From Pleuronectes platessa (taxonomy: Eukaryota > Chordata > Actinopteri > Pleuronectiformes > Pleuronectidae), in assembly GCF_947347685.1 (NCBI RefSeq), contig NC_070640.1, forward strand, positions 10,667,659-10,731,658: a DNA stretch of 64,000 nucleotides, given 5' to 3'. The notes below the pieces were generated by a model. The model worked only from the letters and a program-made list of their open reading frames with translations, did no database searches and was not told the DNA's origin. A program made the translations under genes and the position numbers. How positions within the stretch are numbered: position 1 is the first letter of the stretch; each line of letters starts with the position of its first letter. This document shows positions 1-14,402 of the stretch, piece after piece.

Positions 1-1962
1 GTCTAATCGTTATTTATTTATTTATTTTTATTGTGGTGTAAGCCAGGAAATCCAGGGTTGGCGTGCTGGCCTGTACGATGCAGTGTCCATTGTCCGGCCG
101 CTCGCTCAGTGCTTCCATTGATGCTCTTCATCCAGCTGTAAAATCTGGTGGGGTGGTGAAGTGTGTGTGTGTGTGTGGAGGTGATGGGGGGGGGGAGTTG
201 TGCAGTCCACTCTGAAAACAAGATGTCAGCCCCCCCTCTGATGGGTCAGAGCATAGTAAGAGTGCGGCAGCATTGGCATTGGAGGGATAAAAAACATGCC
301 GTGTTTGCTTCCTGTGTCCTTCCTCTGCACTTTAGCCTCTCTCTCTCTCTCCCCCCCTCTCCCCGGACCTATAGGTTTTCATGGTGCATTTCTCCTCTTT
401 CACCACGGACGTTCTGCAGTGTTTAACAAGGGTTCGGGGGGCAAATTAGCATTACATCCTCTGCAGGAAGCCTGTCAGCATTAAAACTACTTCCTCTGGA
501 AGTGGTTTTCTGTATAATCTCTGTATAATCCCACCACCTCCCTCACCCCACATTTCTCTCTCTCTAGCTCTCTCTCTCTCTCTTACTCTTAGTAGCCCCT
601 TTTAATAAAGCCATGGTAAAAGGTTTGTACCTTTATTCTGCCTCGCTGTTCTCTGCAAAAGGTCCAAACACGAATGGGGCATTGTTGTTCCACTTTAAAT
701 CGGCACTGGCCAAATCAATATCTGTGTGACGGCGGGACAGGACGCTGCTGTGTCACACTTCACGCCTCTGATTCTGGAAAGTCAGCATGCCATCTGAAAT
801 TACACACTGGGCAGGTCTGTTTGATTGAGTACACCCAAGCAAAAGCAATATAAGATGAACCTCCTAAACCTACAATATGTGACGCCCTTGTACATTTATA
901 TTGATATTGATTGATATGCATTCTTGATTTATAAACACACAATTCCTTACACGTGTTTAAGAATACCATCCCAGAGTATGATTGAATGTACTTCCAATGC
1001 AGATCTATATGAAACACAGTAGATCTGAGTCTGTACAATATAGATTATTATTATTTGACCGTAGATCTACATGCAACAGAAAGATGACTAAAAATAACAC
1101 ACTGAAATACCTACTGTTTGTATTTTCTGTTGTGACAACATTGAATGAGGTGAGTTACAGGAAATTTAGATCTTACAGTTACTGCATTTTTCACAGACCA
1201 CAGCACTGACAGTTGTGCAACAGCAGAGGAAAGAGGTTGTTTGTGGAATGTGTCTCTTTCTCTGTTTTCTTTTCTTTCTTTTTCTTTTTTTATGCCCACC
1301 AAGCATGAAACCTGAAACCACATTTATCAGAAAAACACCAGAAAGTGAAGCCAACAAAAACACAAGAAGCGAGCACAGCGTTTGTTCTAGGATATTTGAG
1401 GCAGATCAACACTTTTCATAGTTGCAGCTCTGCCAAATTTCACCACAAAACCCATCAGAGTCTTCCGATAAATAAAGAAAAACGTCACTTGTTTTGCTTG
1501 TGGAGTCATCTATATTCTCATCTTCCCACATCCGGGCCAGGAAGCAGCTCTGAGCACAAGGAACAGGTGGATCTACAGCACAGTCAGCTGGACTCTAGGA
1601 TACAGTCTGAAAGCAAGAGGAGGCCTCCACATTGAACCTGGTCTATACATCTATATGTAGTACTGACAGACAGTATGGCACACCTCAGAAAAATTGTGTA
1701 TGCTGCTGTGAACATTTGTAAGTGCGTAATATTCAAAGTAAAGTCTAATAGAACAGAGCAGAGTAGAACATTAAAAGGGTTGAATAGAGTAAAGCTATGT
1801 GGAGGATAGAATAAAGAATTGTTCAGCTGTGGACTTTAAAATAGAAAAGGACAGAGTCAAGCACAGTAGGAAAGAAGAATAAAATGAGGAATGAGTAGTT
1901 TCACAGTCCCATGTGTTCATAATAATAAAAACGCACATGCAGACCTGTACCCTTCCTCTCTC

Positions 1963-2008
<46 letters not shown>

Positions 2009-4990
2009 ACACACTTGAGGTGGACAGATAGTGCAGCGTGCCAGGACTTGAGAGGAAACAGATTGGAGAGACGGTCCAAGTGCATACTTGGGATTTCAGA
2101 TCGGGTTACAGGCTCTCGGCCCCGCAGCACCGGATAGATTTGATTACGGCAACAACCACAGGCCAAATCTAATTAGCACATTATTCACAGCAGGATGTCA
2201 TGTTTCAGCATGAGCCTCGACATCTATACTGCTTTATGGTCACCAGGAAGAAGCTGACGGCCTCTTGGCTTCTTGCCTCAGACGGTTTCTTTGCCTGATA
2301 AAATGACCAGGCAGCAGCGAGGTGAAAATATGACATGCTGAGGAAACCACACTCAACATGGGAAAGCCTATCGCAAAGAATCAGAGAAGAAGCCAGTAAA
2401 GTTTGACTTTTATAGGAGTGCTGTAACAAAACCTTTAATTTATTGCAAAGTACAGTGACCAAGGGAAATTGAGGACTCCGATTTTATTCAAGATGGTGAC
2501 ATCAAGCTTTCTATCATGTTTTAGTGACAAGACAATGCATCAATGACTTGGAGTCCCACTTTTCCGTTAGTAAAATCCAAAATAACATAAATGTATATTA
2601 TGTATTAGATTACAGCCAGCTACATCCTGCATAGAGGATCCGGAGTTACAGTATAATCTTGAGTGGTATGTACCAATACTTACATATAGTGACTGTGGAA
2701 CAAGAGCTGGTTTAATCTTAAACAATGGCTTGTATTGTGTAGAGTAACTTGCAAATAAAGCTGTCAAAAGTGTTGGTGTAGAAAGTATGTTTCCCTCTGC
2801 AATGTAATGAACTGGACAAATAAAATAGCCTTTGGCAAACAGCATTGTAGAATGAATGGATCAGAAGTATGTTTGACTCGAGAGGCTTCATTGGTTCCTT
2901 AGTGCTTCTAGCTTTTGGACCGACAGTTGTTAGGGTCGTTGGAGTCACCTGAGGCCAAGTGGACTGACTCAAACGACTGTCGTTACAGCAGCCAGGAGCA
3001 GTAAAGAAGCAAATGACATCAATGGCCTTCATAAAAACCACAGAGAGTTTAAATATGTGGGCGGAATCAGGAAAAACACACAACCAAGGTGTATTAACTG
3101 TGTTTTAACAATGGTCTAAGTGTTTTTTAACCTTTTACAAGCCTCTTACATATATGCAAGTAAAAATTATTACCAGTTAGGTTGTGGTGCCATCATAAAC
3201 GATGGCTGTATTATGTTCTTGGCGGCAGTCGTCAGGATGGCTGGCATGCAAAGTGCAAGACTTCCCATCCTTCTTATTGAAGCTATTGCCTGCTCTATGT
3301 GTTTTAGCTGCATGAGGATGAGATCAGTGTGGGTGGATAGCACCGGCCTGTAGAGGATGACAGAGGTTCTGCAGCAGCACCAAGCTGCAACCTGGAAATA
3401 TCAGAGCTCTGTGTTTCTTAGCCAACCAGCTGTACGCAGCAGTGATCATGCACCGTCTTTACTCACCTTATCTGTATTTCCACAGTTTCAAAGAGCGAGA
3501 GGAGGCTCCTATCATATGACTGTGAAGATCTCACTTGGAGCTGAGAGTTTATGAATGGGGCTTAGACTTAACTCACTGGGCACAGTGGTGCTGTTTTACT
3601 GCTTGACTTGGCCATATCCTTACTCAAAGACCAGGAGGAAAGAAAAGTTTCATCCGAGAACTGACACATTATGAGGATCTGTGCGGGATTTGGTTTTGTT
3701 CATTGTTCAGTTTGAGCCCCGTGGCTTGACTTAACTGCTTGATTTGAACTTTGACGTTAGCTGCTGGTCACTTCCTACCAGTGATGCCCCGGACCACCCA
3801 GACATTAGATTAGTTATGCCGCGGAGGCTGTGCTACGTCATTTCTGCTCCGAACAGACCTGCATCATAAAATCCAAAGGTTTAGAGGACATTTAGAAAGC
3901 GAAAATTAATTCGCTTAAACAAGGCACTTAAAATCCATCTGCTTCAGTGGAACGGTTCACAGAAACCAGTAAGAAAAGTCTCAGTGAGAAGCTTTGGGGG
4001 TTTAACTTTATTTGAACATGAGTAATACCGAAAGTGGTCAGTGGTCTCTTTCATTCACAAAGATGAAAAACACTGACAATAACATGTTTCGTAACTTCTT
4101 TAACTCGTCGAGCTAAGAGGTAATATCGAAACCCTTGACCCATCGACGATTAATGTATTAATTCTCCACGTGAACAAAAAATCTAAATCTTCTAAATGCC
4201 AGTGTCTGCAGACAAGAGTAAATCTTTTAGGGCAGAACTCAGCTTATGAAGACATGTGACTAGAGTCCAAGACAGAGGTTAAGGATCGAGGCTCAGCTCC
4301 CTTTGCCTGACTGACAGCACTGACCTTGCCATCTATGCAGCTCAGGCTTTTATCTACACCCCTGCAAACAGGAGGGTCACACTTGGATTTACCCGGTGTG
4401 ACCCCGTTTTGCAGGTTAACCAGAGCTTATTCGTTTGATTGACTTTGCAGCTATAGAGTAGAAGTGACTATAATGAAGATGTATCTTACTCGAGTCTGGT
4501 CATCAGATAAATAGATAAATATTTATTTTCAGCAATTGTAGGATTTTGACAACAAGTGCTGCCCCCTGTATGGATGTGTATGTGAATGGGTGAATTGCAA
4601 AAAAGTGTAATATAACTGTAAAAAGATAATCTGCAATCACATATCATTTGACCACATACAAATATTGGTGTGACTTCCCTAAGATGCATTGACAATGGAT
4701 TGTGATCCAGTCGGTCCAACATAACACAAAATGCTTTATGAATCCACATGCAACAACTACGTAGATGCAAATAGCAATCGCACAGGACTGTTCCACACCA
4801 GTAAGGTAGCAGCAGCCATTAGCCAGCAAATACAGCAAGCTGTCCTCTCCTCAGTCCTCATGTTAGTCAAGACACATGTGAATGATTGAGAAGTCGAGTC
4901 CAATCAAAAAGCAAGAAAACAATGGTGCCAATGAGGGGGAAAAGTTGTGTTTTGTTGTCAGACTGAATATATGCTATGAACCTTTGCTGC
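1..4990. other. No gene recognised; distal 3' flank of fgfr4
   Basis: Only short ORFs without recognisable domains. Contains CT-rich tracts near 338-368 and 555-582 and a (CA)n array at 1966-2014. Nothing else identified. Confidence 0.6.
1966..2014. repeat. (CA)n microsatellite
   Basis: About 24 CA units with one AT interruption. Confidence 0.97.
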
Positions 4991-4994
4991 CAAA

Positions 4995-6150
4995 ATGACA
5001 AGTGGCCTCCATTCTTGGCCTCTGGGGACATGTGACCTCTGTGTAAGTCAAAGGTCATCCACACCAAACTCACCCTTCTCTGCTTCACAGGGACGATGGT
5101 GTCAACTGCAAGAAAAGGAGAGTTTTGTTAGAACTAACACTGGCAGAATAAAGCTTAATGAGTTTAAAAGTATGACATCAAAACTTGCGTAAAATATTTA
5201 TTTTTTAATGATAAGGAGCTTAACAGAACATCAAAGTTTCATATTCCAGGTCTAACAGATTTCACTTAGCTGTGTTCATACAGCTGGTTACATCACAGCT
5301 AAGTCACTGATTTTCTGTAGAGCTGAGGAGACAAATAGCAAACAACAATTCTATTGGCAAATGAAAGTTGGCCACAAACTAAATGTTTAATGGGCATTAA
5401 CCAAGTATCTGTGCTGCCTGGTTTCCTTACTGATGTGACTTTGTTCATCTGTGAAAGATGAATAGCTTTTATAGTCAAGTCACTTTAATTCCAAGGACTG
5501 CAGTTTGAAAAATGATACAACGGGACAACACAGTACGCTAAAGCTTCGGCCTGCTCGCCAGCTGAGAGAGAGTTGTATTCCTGTTGTGTGAATGTGCACA
5601 ACACAAGCAAGTTTGCGTCTGCTGAGGATGGCAAAAACTTTGTGGATGTTTTAGGGGGGAATGATGCCAAAAGGAGTTTCGCTCTATGCTGCCGATGGCT
5701 AATCAGACCCATTATGAAACTGTGGTTATATGCTGCAATCTAAGTAATCATGGGAAACACTGCAGTGACCTTTACCAGGAGGTGGGTATGGATCCCCTCG
5801 GGTACATTCTTTTTGTGTTCTGCTCAATTCTGTAGCTCTTTGAGTCTCAGGAATGTATCTTCTCTGAAAGCATGGACCTGGAGTGGAGGAGTGGGAATGT
5901 TGAGGCCATGTCAAGCTAAAGGACTGCCTGACTATCAGGAGCATCACATTGTGCTCTTCAGTTTTAGACCTCCAAGCAACATTTTTGCAATAGAAAGCTC
6001 TTTGCTCCCACTGTTGTTTGAGATGCAGACCTCCCAGCTGCCCTGTGTATTTTCGGGCCTCAAAAATGGCTTCCAGGGACATGTGACCTCTAGGATCAAC
6101 GGTCAAGGTTCAGCCAGCCCAGACTCACCTTCCCCTCCCTGATGTTGAGG
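4995..6150. repeat. Two related copies of an unidentified dispersed repeat
   Basis: About 5010-5100 and 6050-6145 share GGACATGTGACCTCT, a following GGTCA and an ACTCACC segment in the same order and orientation. Read on the minus strand both give a similar 'RGHMS-EA' peptide. They look like diverged copies of one repeat about 1 kb apart. Family unknown. Confidence 0.4.
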
Positions 6151-9100
6151 ACAAAGCTCACATTGAGTCGAACCTCTGGAGACTGTGAGGCTCTGATAGT
6201 GTCTTGTTAGGATTTATGTTTACAACTCTCGGTAAAAGTTTTGTTCACATGTGGCTCTGATAAAAAAACACAAAAGTAATGTGATATTTCTGAGCAGTTT
6301 TGGGCCACTTAGAAATACATCTAATCTTCGAATACATGTATACTCTAAAGGTAAAATGTTCAAGTTTTAAGAATAAGCTTAGAGTATTCTAAAAGATTCA
6401 AGGAGACCCCTCAAATTGTCCCTCAATATATCGATGAAACAATAAAGCACACATTTAAAACAAACAAATGCCGACCAAATGGCTATTCAGAAAAAGTTGA
6501 TTACGGCCTTATGATGTTGATGATCAGTCAAAATCATAAAAAACAAAACAGCATAAAAAGTTGTACGTGTTTCAGAATATAATACAAAATATAAACGGGA
6601 CTACATCGCATCTCGAAGTCTTTTATTCTGTTGTATTTGATTATTTGTATGTTTGTAAATTAAATGGTGATGAAATACACCAATAGGGCATAATGGTTAC
6701 ACATTAAGCTTCATGTTCCCATCTGGAACCATAATCATGGCATTATTTGTATTATAGCTTAAAGAAAGGAACTTATTTACACAGGAGATTTAATTCATAT
6801 GGAATTCATCTTAAAAATCTTCTTGATCCATCTAACTTATATTTATTTTTCTATCACAGTAATCCTGATGTTTAAACAAACTGAACTGGAACATCTTTCT
6901 GTGTAAAAGTGTGACCTATCTGCTGAAAGGTACGTTTCTGCAGTGTAAAATCCTCCTAAATTAAAAAGGAATCACTGTTTATGTAAAAAATAACTGATAT
7001 TAAATAAAAATAATGAAAATGCATGTAATGAAAGCACTTTATTTAAGCTTTGCATGAACCCAAGCTTATTCTCGTCCATCATTCCTTCAACACTTTGGAC
7101 TAAACACTCAGATAAGGCTGTGAAAATAATCATTATACAATAATAAACACAAGTGATGCTTAAAAGTGGGTTGATGCACTTTCTCCTTCTGTTCACAATG
7201 GCTGCATTTATCTGGACTGAGGACTGTCGAGGTCCTGACCTGCGGACCTTCCACTCACAGCCTTCAAAACAACAGCTGGCATGGAGGAAGGGTGGGTGAT
7301 AAGGGAGGCCAGGATGGGAGGGGAGGAAGGGAGTGTGAAGAAGTGAGGGAGGGGGAGAAAGATAGAAGAGGAGGGGAGGAGGATGGAGAGACACTGGGTT
7401 GGATGGATGGTGAGAGGAACTGAGGAGAAGTGAAGCCAGTGTATTGTATCTGCCAAGATTTTTATTGACCAGGGTCAATTTCCTCCAGGGATGTTTTAAG
7501 ACATTTTTTCACAAAGATGACAAAAAAAAAACTAATTGCAAAATAACTTGCTCTTCATCATTCAAACCTCCATAATCTACGAGTAAGGAATTAATGTTCT
7601 TTAAAAAAGTTTTTTGCTGGACACTAGATGCCTCTTGTTACACTGTGAAATTGAAATGGAGGCCTCAAGTTTCTCGCGTAATGCGATGGATCGTAAAACT
7701 AAGATTTTATGGTGAGAACATTTAAACACAGAGGAAGTGGACTTTAAAAACAGAGAGGATAAAGAAATCCTTCAAAGTGAGAAGAATGATTGGTCGGTAC
7801 TGTCAGACTGATTACTAGCTTAATGGTCAGTGTGGGAACTAGCTTGCCCTTGAACAACAATGAGGTCTATAGCAAGGTTTCCTGAAAACTAATGTCCAGA
7901 TTGTAACACATTTCCTATGAGTCATGGTCCCCTGAGGTTTAATCATACTGCTTTTAAAGGCCACTAGATTATTGCTCTATTGTAGCATCACCAGCAAAAA
8001 TGTCCAATTCAAATGTCCAGTGAATGCGCATATTTATCAGAAAGCTTCAAAAATAATATCTAGTGAATACCGTCATACTCCCCAGGGGATGCACCATCTG
8101 TATTTGTAGCTCAAAAAGACAATATATCTTATTTTTAATAGGAGGCAGATTGTTCTGAAATGTGCAGAGCACTTTCTTGCTCCACAGGAATCATGATGTT
8201 TACGTTCAGTGTAAAAAACAATATTTTACAAGCTTTGTTTGTCCCACAGTTTTGTGAGATGTAATAAAAGCTGCTCTTGCTCCACGCTGTGGTTTAGTTC
8301 TCCTGAATATTGTAAAAGTTAATAGAAATTACAACTCGTATAGGTTCAGGGCTCCTCTTGGACACACACACACACACACACAAACTCACAGAGTTCAGCT
8401 CGGCTTTAAGATGTTTTCAGCTGTTGCTGCTGCTTGTATAAGTGCCTCTTTGTTCCCTAAGCGCTTTGGGCTTCTCCCCCTGCCCCTTCTCCTCCCCTAT
8501 TACCTCCCCTCCACCACCTCTCTATCTCACTTTTTATCCCCCCCGCATCTACCTACATCCTCTCCGCGTCCACCCTAACCTTCACTCTACCTCACCCTCC
8601 CCTTCTTCCTGACCCCTCCCCTGTCTTTAAACACGCCTCTGTCAAAATAAAATGTACTAAATGATAACTAGGATTCCCTGCAGATCTTGGCATCGCCGGT
8701 CTTCCATCTGGGTTGTGTTTTACGGAGATGAGGAGTACGCTTTCCAAATGAAAAATTATGCATTGGGTAAAGATGTGACCTTATTTTGACCTGTACTGAC
8801 ACAAGGTTATCAAACTAATATTAAATATAATGTGGCGGTGAGACGCTCCAGGCTGTCTATCCCTTTAAGCTCATATTAGTGGTTTAACTGAGAAGATATT
8901 GTCCTAATTAAAGGATTAGAAATTGTCAGTGTCTCTTTGAGAGACTGATGATTTCATTGTGTAACTCAAACATTTGTCAGAACTAGATCAACAGAAATCC
9001 TCTCAAGTAATATTTTAAATGCTCCACTGAAACATCTTCATGGATCTAAATACACAGATAATCATCTCTTTATTTAACAACATTAAAACAAATAGGCTGT

Positions 9101-11399
9101 AAAAAACAGTAAATTGTGTCAAAAAGTTATAATGTATTAAAGATATATATATTTGTAAGTGTTTATAAATGTAACACTTTTAGGTCTAAGCAATTCATTG
9201 AGAACTGCTTTAATGGTGGATCACTAGAAGTTTGGAGTGTTTAAAGCTGCAGGATATTTCGTGTAAGATTGATTCAACTCTGTTGCTCAGTGTCACCGTT
9301 CATGTTAACGAAAGCATTTAGAAACAGAAGTCAATGGCATTAATAAAGGCAAGTCCACATTAGAGATGTCTGAGTCTATAGTACAAGTTACATCAGACTT
9401 TAGACACACAGACAAACCTTGTAGATTAACGAATGTAGTTGGTGGTGTTTGCAAGGAATTAAACATTAAGAAAATAGAATATCAACAGATTTATTCTTTA
9501 AATTTGGACATGAATGAGTGTCTGTGCATAAAGATCTCAAACATTTCAGTATTACTTTCACTCTGGCACCAGGCTGCTCCTCCTACAAGCTCTAATTTGG
9601 AAGCAAACCAAACCCCACTTCCTCTTGAAAGTGAAAATGCTCTGTGTGGTGGCATTCCAGCAGGCATATCTCAAGAAACCTCTGGCGCACTTACACATTC
9701 ACAAAACCCCCAAACCCCATTGTATGAATGTCCATCTCTGCTTCCAAGTAGCCCGAGCCAAGTCGGGGGGTTTGAGGCCGTGCAATCAGATCCTTGGATC
9801 CCTCCCGGCGTCTGTTCCCCCGGCTTGTTTTCACTGTCAACACACCACTTGAGAGAATTAAGGAGAGCCAAGTACCTGGAGCTCAGGAGGTAATAAAGTA
9901 GTCAGAGCACAATTAAACCTTCAGAAACAAGTTGAGTCAAGCTTATTTGATCGCAATCCACAGCACAGAGGTTCTGTTATAAAGAACGCACATGTGAGCT
10001 CGTGAAGATACACTGCACTTTCATCTCAATTAGAAAGCCACGGATTTAATGAAGAAATGAAGGAATCTGTTGCAGATTCTTATTCATACTTTTAATTTCG
10101 ATAACTAAACATTGATTGCATTAATTACCACTTCTTATGTCATATCGTATTTTCTAAAAAGTTAAAATGTAAAGATAGCCTAAAGTGACATCTTCAATTT
10201 AATAGAAAATCATCATATCCCACATCAGAACCAAAAGTGTAGAGTTGTTTTTTTCTTTTCTAAAGCACACATGCCTGAGTACAGTCGTACACAGTGTGTG
10301 TTTTGGTGCTTTTTTTTCATCCCTTTCCCTCCTGACTAATCTTCTTCATCCGATGTTAAACCTCACACATCGACTTACACACTCCTGTCAGATTCCTTCT
10401 GCTTTGCTCAAAGGCCGACTGTATCTGGGTGGGAATCAGTTTACAGCAGGGCAGGGTTCTGCCATGAAAGATGGTTTTGTGTGCGCCTGGATTTTTGCAG
10501 CATATATTTGTATATTTGTCAGCCTTCAGAAAGGACTGGAGGCTGAGGACACATATGTAGAATAGGTGAAAATGTGAAAGATATGAGTTATAGTAGTTTA
10601 GGATAGAATCATATCATTTCAAGTCTTTCTTAAAGTCTTTCAACAATGAAAGAGTCGTCTCTAAACTGGTCAGTTTAGAACATTATTCAAAATCAATGGG
10701 AATGATGGGACTGTTCTCTTTCAATGTAAGAGTCTTTTTAGTTATTCAGTAAAAAATATTTATTTTAGCGAGTGCTTCCTAGGAGAGAGGGATAGTAAAA
10801 CAAAGAGAGAAAAACTTTTGAAGATACCTGCTTGTTTGTCAAACTCAGACGACTGAAGCCTCATAACAGCTTTGGCTGAACATAAAAAATGCAGTTCTTC
10901 TCAGAAAAAGATATATTGGAATTAAATTCTGAAATTATTTATTCACAGCCTGTGTGAACATGACGAACAATTCCAGTGCACAGTGTATATACTAACTCTT
11001 TGAATACTGTGATATAATTCATTGTTTATAAGAGACAGACTTGAACAAATTAAACCACACACCTTATAAAATTTTCTTTAATATTTAGCTGTGATACATT
11101 TAAGACCGACAAATTATGTGTTGAGTCAAATCATTGATTTGTGTTTGGTGGGTTAACTCTGCACGCGAACTTAATGAATGGTCTGAAAACTTCTGGAGAG
11201 AAAGTAATATTACACAACTTGACAAATCAGGCATTTCCCTGCCAGCACAACACATCAGGAGAAGTTAGAGTGTGTGGAATTAAATCTTGGGACCTAAACG
11301 TTTGCTGCTTTCAAATTCTCTCTCTTTTTCTTTCTGTCTCATCTGTCTATCTCACTCTGTCAGTCTGCAAATCATTACCACTGTTCCATTATGTCCTCA

Positions 11400-11402
<3 letters not shown>

Positions 11403-11472
<70 letters not shown>

Positions 11473-11482
11473 TTTCTCTCTC
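11403..11482. repeat. (CT)n microsatellite
   Basis: About 40 CT units, interrupted near the 3' end by GT and TT. Confidence 0.97.
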
Positions 11483-11715
11483 ACACTTATTATTGGTGCT
11501 TGCGTTCGTTGTGGTTCTGGCAGGAAAACACCCAAATATGCCGGAGTGCACACAAACACACACATTGCATACATTCCACATGCAGACTTAATGAGGCAAA
11601 TTAAATTGTGCTTTTGGTTCCGCAGGAAATGAGCAACGAGTGTTGTTGTGAGTAAATGAGATTTGCGAGAGATGAAGCCAAGAGGGTCTGGAGTTATAGC
11701 TCTGAAGAGACCATA

Positions 11716-11717
11716 GT

Positions 11718-11764
<47 letters not shown>

Positions 11765-11776
11765 GGGGGGGGGGGG
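11716..11776. repeat. (GT)n followed by a run of 15 G
   Basis: A compound array: about 23 GT units ending directly in G15. Confidence 0.97.
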
Positions 11777-12452
11777 TTGGAGGGTAAGACTTAATATTTG
11801 AATACATCACGATTATATCAGAAAAAACTAAATAATTTCTGATAATAAAGATAACGGCATCCCCTAGACTTCACCTTACTTCAGCGTGTTAAACTTTCAC
11901 ACATTCAGTTAGTGGGATATCTTTTAAGCGGACATAGCATTACATAAACGATTTCTAACATCTCTTGGGTCCATCAGTTTGATCAAGAAAACGGTGACAA
12001 AACTGTGACAAAGGAATGACAGGAATGGAGGAGTCAGAGAATGAGCCACCGACGGGCGGAAGCTGGGTAAACTTTTAGAAAGTGAATGTCACAGCTGAGA
12101 AAGTTTATTCATGAGAGAAATATCTGAGCAATGGGAGGGGAGGGAGGAGATCTGACCACAGAGAGAACATTCAGTGGTTAGTCACAGTTAGCACAAAGAC
12201 ACTGGATGTTTGTCCTGATGAGTAAGTGACAAAATGACCGACTCTAGTTTCTCCAGAGCCAACAATATAACTACACCCACAATAATCCAGACGAGCATTT
12301 CTGCTCTCCTTCAGAAACTATCTTCATCCATAGTAATGAAGTTGCTCTATTGCCGAAAAGGCGAATGAAAAACAAATAAAACGAATGATAAACAGCAATG
12401 GTGAATGGCAAAGGACCTTAGTTACACGTTAAACCAGGTCTCTCTGGAAGTA

Positions 12453-12535
12453 ACGGGTGGTCCAGTAAGCTACGGGTGGTGGTCCAGTAAGCTACGGGTG
12501 GTGGCCCAGTAAGCTACGGGTGGTGGCCCAGTAAG
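12453..12535. repeat. 22-bp minisatellite, nearly four copies
   Basis: The unit is CCAGTAAGCTACGGGTGGTGGT or close variants. The 'CAGTAAG' element recurs at exact 22-bp steps from about 12463 to 12529; the last copies carry GCCC for GTCC. Confidence 0.9.
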
Positions 12536-12574
12536 TTAACCGTATCATGCCAATCTGACCACGTTCTTTAGCTT

Positions 12575-12985
12575 AAATTCTGTGTAATGTCCTCTGGACG
12601 GCATTATCGTGCACCTCCAAGGGAAATAAACAGACTTGTGAGTTCCTTTATTCCTTCTGCCATAAGGCTTTTAAATGCTGCTGACAGCAGCAATTGACTA
12701 ATACATAGTCCAGGTTCAAGTAAATCTATTATTTAGTCATTCATTATTTTCCCTGAACTCATGGTCTCATGGTTCTGTATTTATTGTTGTTTTTTACCTA
12801 ACCTTGCCAGCACCGATGTGATGACCTGTATTTTCGCTGCTCTGGTGGCACATTCATTGAGCTGTTGTCACTGGCATGTGGATGTTGAATGCTGCTGTTG
12901 ATTTAGTTAGTTTTTTGGGGATTGGTAGACTGCAGAGCTAAATTGCCCTTCTGGGATAAATAGTTATTTGCATTAAATTGAAACT
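12575..12985 (+). mobile_element. LINE (non-LTR retrotransposon) 3' fragment
   Basis: Near the start the plus strand encodes 'INRLVSSFIPSAIRLLNA' and then a stop, which resembles the extreme C-terminus of fish L2/CR1-type reverse-transcriptase ORFs. About 280 nt of 3' UTR-like sequence follows, ending in 'AATTGCCCTTCTGGGATAAA', like the conserved 3' end of these elements. The rest of the element is missing, as in usual 5' truncation. The exact family is not determined. Confidence 0.6.
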
Positions 12986-13431
12986 CTCTCCTCAGATACT
13001 GTCATCTCTCAATGTCCAATCTATGCTGAAATCATGATCCTTACATATTGCACCATGATATTGGCAGGGAAACCAAAATAAATTGGTGCAATTAAAGTAA
13101 TCAATGCCATATGCAAAAAAGTACTTGTATACTCCACAAATAGTAAAAGTATTACCAGGATTAAAGCAGTGATTCTCAGTATTGCAGGCAGCCAGGAATA
13201 ATATCCGCAGCAAATAGAGCACTAGGCTATGGCTATTTCCTAGAGGCACGGGCGAGTAGTAAACCTCGACAAAGTAACATTGGAAGATGTTTGTTTATTC
13301 AAAAGGAAGAAGTTTGTGGTGCAAGAATAAAAAAAATAATTTTTATTGTAACATATATTATCATCTTAAACACCAACCAGTCCCCTGGATGTCCCTGTAA
13401 CTGTTGAGCAAATGTTCATACTCATGCTGTA

Positions 13432-13462
13432 CGTGTGTGTGTGTATGTGTGTGCGTGTGTGT

Positions 13463-13515
<53 letters not shown>
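13432..13515. repeat. (GT)n microsatellite
   Basis: About 40 GT units with a few AT and GC interruptions. Confidence 0.97.
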
Positions 13516-13519
<4 letters not shown>

Positions 13520-14355
13520 TGCCCGTATTTTAGAATATGGAATCACTTGTTCTCTAGATGTCAAACTTAATTTGACTGAATTCGTTGAGACGAGTCTGAG
13601 ACGGCACTAACATGGAGCTTCCTCCGATTGTGCTCACTCCTCGGTCGGTGTAAAGAAATGACACACAACCACCTGCTCTGATGAGGTCATGTGAATTTCT
13701 TATTAGCTGCCCGCGGACATGGTGTTGTAATGGTATCCATGGCGACAAGCGTCACGGGGGCCCCCAGCGTGGTGGGAGGATTTGAACAGCGGAGTGGGAC
13801 CCGTGTGACCCATTTAAAGGATTATTTATCACTGCGTGGTGCTAGGACCAATCTGAGCACAGAAATATATAACCATGGGGAATGATGCTCTATTGTTTTT
13901 GTTGCAAAAGAGTTGAAACAAATGTGAGGAAAAATGTAACACAAAAAAAGAAAAAGAAACAAGAACAAAATTATCTGACCAAATTATCAACAAACTATCT
14001 GTTGAATGTAAGGCAGAGGAAAAGTATCACATGCAGAATAAATAATGATATATAATATCATTTTCTGTATTGAAAATATCTACAATGTATATACATTTAT
14101 ACTTAAATATACAACATTATGTTGAACTATATGAAGTATACTATATTTTATGTGTAAATCCCACCACTCCACCCGCACCACACTCGTTTGACGGACAGTT
14201 TTGCCGTAATTTGCCGATTAATGTGAGGCAGATGCGCGTAATGCTTCTGTGCACGGAGCTGGACGGCCTCAGAGGGAGCGGGAGTGCTCAGGCTATGAGA
14301 TAATGCCAGAGAGAGGCCAGCATAGGACTAACACTGCTGCCACTACTGCTGCTCC

Positions 14356-14402
14356 TGTGTGTGTGTGTGTGTGTGTATGTGTGTGTGTGTGTGTGTGCGT
14401 GC
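14356..14402. repeat. (GT)n microsatellite
   Basis: GT repeat with one AT interruption. Confidence 0.95.

Larger units (their letters stand above)
6151..12450. other. No gene recognised
   Basis: AT-rich non-coding sequence with (CA)n at 8362-8382, a pyrimidine-rich stretch at 8475-8640, a purine-rich stretch at 7265-7440, a long (CT)n at 11403-11482 and (GT)n plus a G-run at 11716-11776. A 175-codon ORF at 9366-9893 on the plus strand shows no domain and is probably chance. Confidence 0.55.

Noticed and set aside
6972..7478. 168-codon minus-strand ORF rich in Pro, Ser and Leu
   Set aside because: Arises from the purine-rich stretch at 7265-7440; low-complexity translation.
9366..9893. 175-codon plus-strand ORF
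   Set aside because: No recognisable domain, no splice or codon-use support, composition like the surrounding non-coding DNA. Likely chance.
11375..11632. ORFs of alternating Ser-Leu or Arg-Glu
   Set aside because: Pure translation of the (CT)n microsatellite; the same holds for Cys-Val and His-Thr ORFs over the GT/CA arrays.
12453..12535. CRISPR-like direct repeats
   Set aside because: Head-to-tail 22-bp copies without unique spacers in a vertebrate genome; a minisatellite.
13770..13790. B-box-like TGTTCAAATCCT on the minus strand
   Set aside because: Flanking bases do not pair as a T-arm and no A box is found.
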